DNA from: Acanthacorydalis orientalis
Lineage: Eukaryota > Arthropoda > Insecta > Megaloptera > Corydalidae
DNA: 64,000 bases
Assembly (NCBI GenBank): GCA_034766995.1
Contig: CM068313.1
Coordinates: 28,605,825 to 28,669,824 of the forward strand
Direction: 5' to 3'
Part shown: positions 59,771 to 64,000 of the stretch, one piece after another
How positions within the stretch are numbered: the stretch's first letter is position 1
Layout: the number at the start of each line of letters is the position of its first letter
Made by a program: the position numbers and the translations under genes
Notes under the pieces: model-generated
Seen by the model: the letters and a program-made list of their open reading frames with translations, nothing else
The model's database searches: none
What the model was told of the DNA's origin: nothing

Positions 59771-60265
59771 TGTATGTATGTAGGAAGAAAGAGGAGGGAG
59801 AGCAGAATAAAGTCACGAATATTCAATCTAAATTTAAAATAAATATTGATCGTTATGTTAATTTTATATCATATATAAATATTAAAATATACTTTTATAT
59901 ATATATATATATATATTTAATATAAAAACGTAGTTTGTTTAAATTATTCGTGTGAATGGAAATATAAATACAACGCAAAGTGTGTTAAGCAAATGTAACT
60001 TTTTAAAGTGGTTTTAACATATTTTTTGATTTAAGTGATATTTTACAGATAATATAATTCATTTTCATCGGTGGTTGTTGATTTGTCAAATTTCGATTAA
60101 AATAATATTTTTTATTAAAGTAATATATTTCTGATGAAACGTTAGCTATTAAGATAAAAAATATTTGGAAAGAAAAATATTTATTCGTTTTTTAATTCAT
60201 TTCAGTCGAGAAAAATCGTACCGAATCTGATTTGATTAAATGATTTAAAGTATACTAACTTCGTT
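57481..60265. other. AT-rich intronic stretch
   Basis: TA arrays at about 58373-58396, 59250-59300, 59502-59536, 59713-59778 and 59898-59917. A good acceptor-like sequence, TTTGTTCGCAG, ends at 58127. Otherwise featureless. Confidence 0.5.
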
Positions 60266-60390
60266 CAGTAATGTCCTACTTACCAACGGCCGATTTAACG
60301 ATGTAAACAACGGTTGTTCGAAATATATCTGATTTACCAGCTATGTTCGTATGATATATGACCCAATAATGAAGTTTGCTCTAGGGACTG
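60266..60390. mobile_element. Possible single terminus of a pogo/Tigger-like element
   Basis: CAGTAATGTCCTACTTACCA followed by ACGGCCGATTTAACGATG resembles pogo/Tigger-type ends, which begin CAGTAATGTC and carry repeated ACTTACGAACG-like units. No matching second terminus was seen and a TA target duplication is not evident, so it would be a solo relic. On the minus strand the same bases form a strong donor (exon end about 60283, then GTAAGT). Confidence 0.3.
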
Positions 60391-62068
60391 GCATTCATAT
60401 CATGCTATAGCAAACTCTCATATCTATTCTTTGGAATCGGATTAAATTTACGAATCCAATGAATGTAAACGTGCTTAAAATGTTTTGTACTTTGTGAAAC
60501 AAATACCCGTTTCTCAAAGAAAATCAACAATTTTTCAATTAATATTTGATGTATTTCGTTTATGTCGTGTATTTGTTCCTTTTTAATAATACATATAAAT
60601 AATTTCGTTTTCGTATACAATAATCTTTTAAAATAATATTAGTGTAAGAGACAGATTATTCATTTTTACAATTCTCTCAATCACAAATATTTATTTTCAC
60701 TCTTTTTATAGTAATACGTTTATTTGTATATGTATATATATATATACTAGTGAATATTAGGAAAACTTTTCCAATCCTAAAGGACCACTTTAAAAAAATA
60801 GTAATAAAACAATAGGTGATACATGTTGAATATTCCAAAAAATATCTAAGGCTAGCAAAGTAGTAGAGTGTTATCTATAAATAAAAAAAATGTTTAAAAA
60901 AGAAAATGTTGTAAACAAATGTGCTGATAAGGAAAATTATGATTTTTTGTCTTATGATTATTTTTAGTGGAATATAAAATGAATATAAATAATCTTCTAA
61001 AAAGAATTTTGAATTTGACTTTATTTTCTTGTTTTTAATAGAAATACAAATTAATAATGGTTACATTTAGAAAAATTAAACAAGTATTAAATTATTTAAT
61101 AAAAGGTGTTTAACAATAGCAAGTATATATTATAAAATCATAGTTACTTTCAGGTATATTTAAAAAAAAACATATTTCACACATTCTCTTAAGTGAAATC
61201 ATTTGCGATTCCTAAGCGACTAAATTAACTAATTGTATTATATATGTATTTAATGTATTAACTTACGTTTATAATGTTTCAATAAGAATTTATATCATTG
61301 ATGACTTATTTATAATCCCCTATAAATTCTATTTATAAGGTATCTTCATTTTCGTTTCTTGATATATAATTTGAAAGACTATCGAAACATTTTACAAAGT
61401 TTAATTAAATCGGTTCGGTAATATACACTTGAAATTATTATGTTGAAGATTCGTCTCTCTCTCTCTCTCTCTATATATATATAAAGAAGAATGTTTATAG
61501 ATTCATATAAGACTTAAATATTCACCTATCGCAATCATACTTTTACAGGATATTTTTTTATTTTTTTATTACAACATTTTAAATTAGTTTTAAAAATGTA
61601 TCATTTCAAACTTATTTACATTTAATATTGAAAGCAAAAATGATTTATATATAACTATGTTAGTAATTTACACTATGAAATATTGAACTTTGTACGAGAC
61701 AATAACATCTTAATATGTATTATACATCGCTGTAAGTATATATTTTACATATATTTGTAGAGAAATAATCATTAAAATGTGTGATTAGTATTTAAAAACT
61801 TGTGAATTTTCTGAATATTTTTATTTAAATAACATCTAATATAAATTAAGTAATGTGTAAATTTGAATATATTAATGATAACTTGAATAAATTTAATTAT
61901 TGAATTTATAGATTAGTTGTTTTTTGATCAAATACTGAGGCAAATTAACGTATTTGTATGCAAACTTCTTAATACATGTGTATACAATACTACACTTTGC
62001 ATATACCTATCTCTCTATCTACTAAATACTTTATATATATATATATATAATATGAATGTATGTGTGTG
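60391..62068. other. AT-rich intronic stretch
   Basis: Short TA tracts at about 60728-60748 and 62033-62050 and a CT/TA tract at about 61454-61483. No gene or conserved element is recognised. Confidence 0.55.
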
Positions 62069-62616
62069 TAATATGTTATAAAATACATTTAAACTTACTT
62101 TAAGACTCATCTAATCGCATTAAATTTTTTTAACTTATATGCATATTTTAACTAATTGTATAACGTTAAAATAAATATAGGAGGATAAACTACAAATATA
62201 ACCAATTACAGTAGAATATTTTGCAACTGTAAAAACAAATACATTTAGTGCACAGATCTGCTACAGAATACACGAAATCACAATACTACATCAACCCTTT
62301 CTATTCATTTGTCGAGTCTAACGAAATATACTTATTGCAACTCGTAAAGCGTTGCTGACTGGACATGTTTTCAATCTCTTTCGAATAATTGAATGTAATT
62401 TGCAAAAAATCGTTACTTTTATACTATATATAAACGTTCTTTCCATTTCAACTTAAAATGTACCTTTTTTCCTTGCCTATCAATGCTTAAACCTTGAATC
62501 CTATAGTTATTAATAGTATTTTATTAAGACAAGTTTCATTCAAGCATGCATATAAGTTTAAATTTTTATACGATTAGATGAGTCTTAAAGTAAGTTTAAA
62601 ATCATTTTAAACATAT

Positions 62617-62618
<2 letters not shown>
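62069..62618. mobile_element. 550-bp element with ~78-bp terminal inverted repeats
   Basis: The left arm (62069-62147) and right arm (62542-62618) are reverse complements. Both arms share a perfect core, TAAACTTACTTTAAGACTCA then TCTAATCG, and outer ends TAATATGTT and inner ends ACTTATATGCAT are also shared with small gaps. The arms enclose about 395 bases without an open frame. TA- and TG-rich repeat abuts both outer ends. Long terminal repeats and the lack of coding capacity fit a foldback or MITE-type DNA transposon; the family is not recognised. The near-identical core suggests the copy is fairly young. Confidence 0.82.
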
Positions 62619-62647
<29 letters not shown>

Positions 62648-63036
62648 AGACTATTTTAGTTGATTTTTAATTATATTCAATGTTAAATAGATTAAGTAAA
62701 ATATTTTATGATAAATAATACAAACTAAAGTAAATTTCTGCCATTCCTATACATTTTTATGCAGTGTATATCTGCAATGTATACAATAAAATATGTAAAT
62801 TCGATGTTCATTTTTAACTCATTTTCAAAATTGCTGATTTGCATGTTCTGAAATATTAAATATATGTAATTTATGGGCGAAGTCTTGTTATTAATTAAAT
62901 AATATTACAGCAGTTTAAAAATGTGTTTACGCTGGTTTTGGTCTATATTCAAATGAAAATTTGTATTTTTTATGTACATTTACTCATTTATATAGTTAAA
63001 TATATACATTCCTATATAAGTATACCTCGTATATCT

Positions 63037-63082
<46 letters not shown>

Positions 63083-64000
63083 TATATATATATACATTAT
63101 ATATATATATATAATAAAATTTAAAAATATCGCTGAAAATTATCTCTGTATGCATATAAAGGAGTATATTTAAAATATGAACTTATTTTTCAATAAATAT
63201 ATGTTAAATATCTGTTGTGGATAATTGTCGATATTTTTACTTTTACTTCTACTTTAATCATAAGTGAAACACAAAAGTGATGATTAACATAAATAATAAT
63301 GTAGTTAGGTTATGGTAACTAGCAAAACAATTAATATAATAAGTAATTAAAAAAAACTTAAGTAAATTTAAACTATTTTTGAAAATATATTATATGTAGT
63401 ATTCTTATTAGAAGATTGCAATGAAACTCATTGTTTTTTTGTGTTTTTTGAGCATTTATTTCAATAATAAAATACATTAATCAATGTATTTATTCTCGGA
63501 AGCTATGATATACGCAGAGAGAGAAATAATTTTTATTTACATTTGATTATATTTAATAATTTGAATCATTCAGTCGTTTTGAGTTAAAAAAAGTTTTATC
63601 AAACTGAAATTATAGAATATTCATATTTAAATATATTGTTGTAATAATGGTCAATAATATTAATAAATTCAGCAGAAATAATTGTCTAAAAAATAATTTT
63701 AAATCCAAATTGGTATCTCCGGATATTATTCTTGTCGTCTATAATTTAGTTTTCTATTTACAAAATACACATATTTGTTAATTTTCAATTAACTACTTTT
63801 ATTCTGTCTTGTCAATACCTCCTAAGGTAAATTAAGTCAACAAAAACATAAAGATACTTGAAATCGGTATTCCCCCCAATAAATAATTATTCAGGGTTTT
63901 TGTTATTATGTTATTGACATATACATACACACACACACATATATATATATATACACACGTTAATGATTTCTAGTAGAATTATAGAAAAACTAAATATAAC
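62619..64000. other. AT-rich stretch, right end
   Basis: TA/TG tract at about 62616-62648, TA arrays at about 63040-63112 and an AC/TA tract at about 63923-63960. No gene is recognised; still within the presumed channel intron. Confidence 0.55.

Larger units (their letters stand above)
42394..64000 (+). other. Very long intron of the channel gene (open at the right edge)
   Basis: From the donor at 42394 to the window end no exon with a K2P pore signature (T-x-G-Y/F-G) was seen, so this intron probably exceeds 21 kb. It holds TA microsatellites, transposon remnants and three GC-richer islands listed separately. A well-formed acceptor at 58127 in the right phase leads only to a short frame with a stop. 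An unrelated nested gene cannot be excluded. Confidence 0.5.

Overview
This is animal nuclear DNA. It is very A+T-rich and gene-poor, and contains long introns, splice signals and a TA-dinucleotide microsatellite roughly every kilobase. The only recognisable host protein segment is the first coding exon of a two-pore-domain potassium channel (K2P) of the insect/nematode TWiK type (42144-42393, + strand). Together with cecropia-type mariner, RTE-like LINE and pogo/Tigger-like remnants, and core promoters of arthropod style (TATA box plus CAGT-type initiator), it suggests an invertebrate, most likely an arthropod and probably an insect. I cannot name the species. No bacterial, plasmid or phage features are present.

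Layout. 1-4300: foldback element with a TA core (3189-3381) and, on the minus strand, a TATA promoter (4101-4107) followed by a signal-peptide-encoding first exon (3866-3974) ending in a GTGAGT donor. 4300-11350: microsatellite-rich sequence without genes. 11354-11901: internally deleted mariner with both ends. 15754-16126: 5'-truncated 3' end of an RTE-like LINE inserted in a TA array. 17500-17740: TATA/CCAAT-type promoter on the plus strand. 18209-18326: 118-bp palindromic TA-target MITE. 19700-20660: two GC-richer blocks, the second with a perfect double E-box palindrome. 21019-21493: a 99-bp direct duplication. 25745-26044: CpG-rich island that looks like a promoter plus a non-coding first exon. 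29434-29494 and 35820-35900: two copies, in opposite orientation, of a GC-rich hairpin repeat. 33325-33405: mariner C-terminal relic. 33699-34196: complete pogo/Tigger-like MITE. 40540-42143: upstream region of the channel gene. 42144-42393: channel exon. 42394-64000: apparently one very long intron of that gene, with a possible Penelope-like hammerhead relic (44073-44126), three GC-richer islands that may be enhancers, and a 550-bp terminal-inverted-repeat element (62069-62618).

How it fits together. The best-supported gene is the channel. A reasonable but unproven model is that transcription starts at the CpG-rich island near 25.8 kb, a non-coding exon ends at a consensus donor at 26038, a ~16-kb intron follows, and the coding exon starts behind an acceptor near 42095. 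The secreted-peptide exon at 3.9 kb is a separate minus-strand gene whose later exons I could not place. TA arrays have served repeatedly as landing sites for elements that target TA. Most open frames in the window are runs of Ile-Tyr from TA repeats or chance T-rich frames, and they are not annotated as genes.
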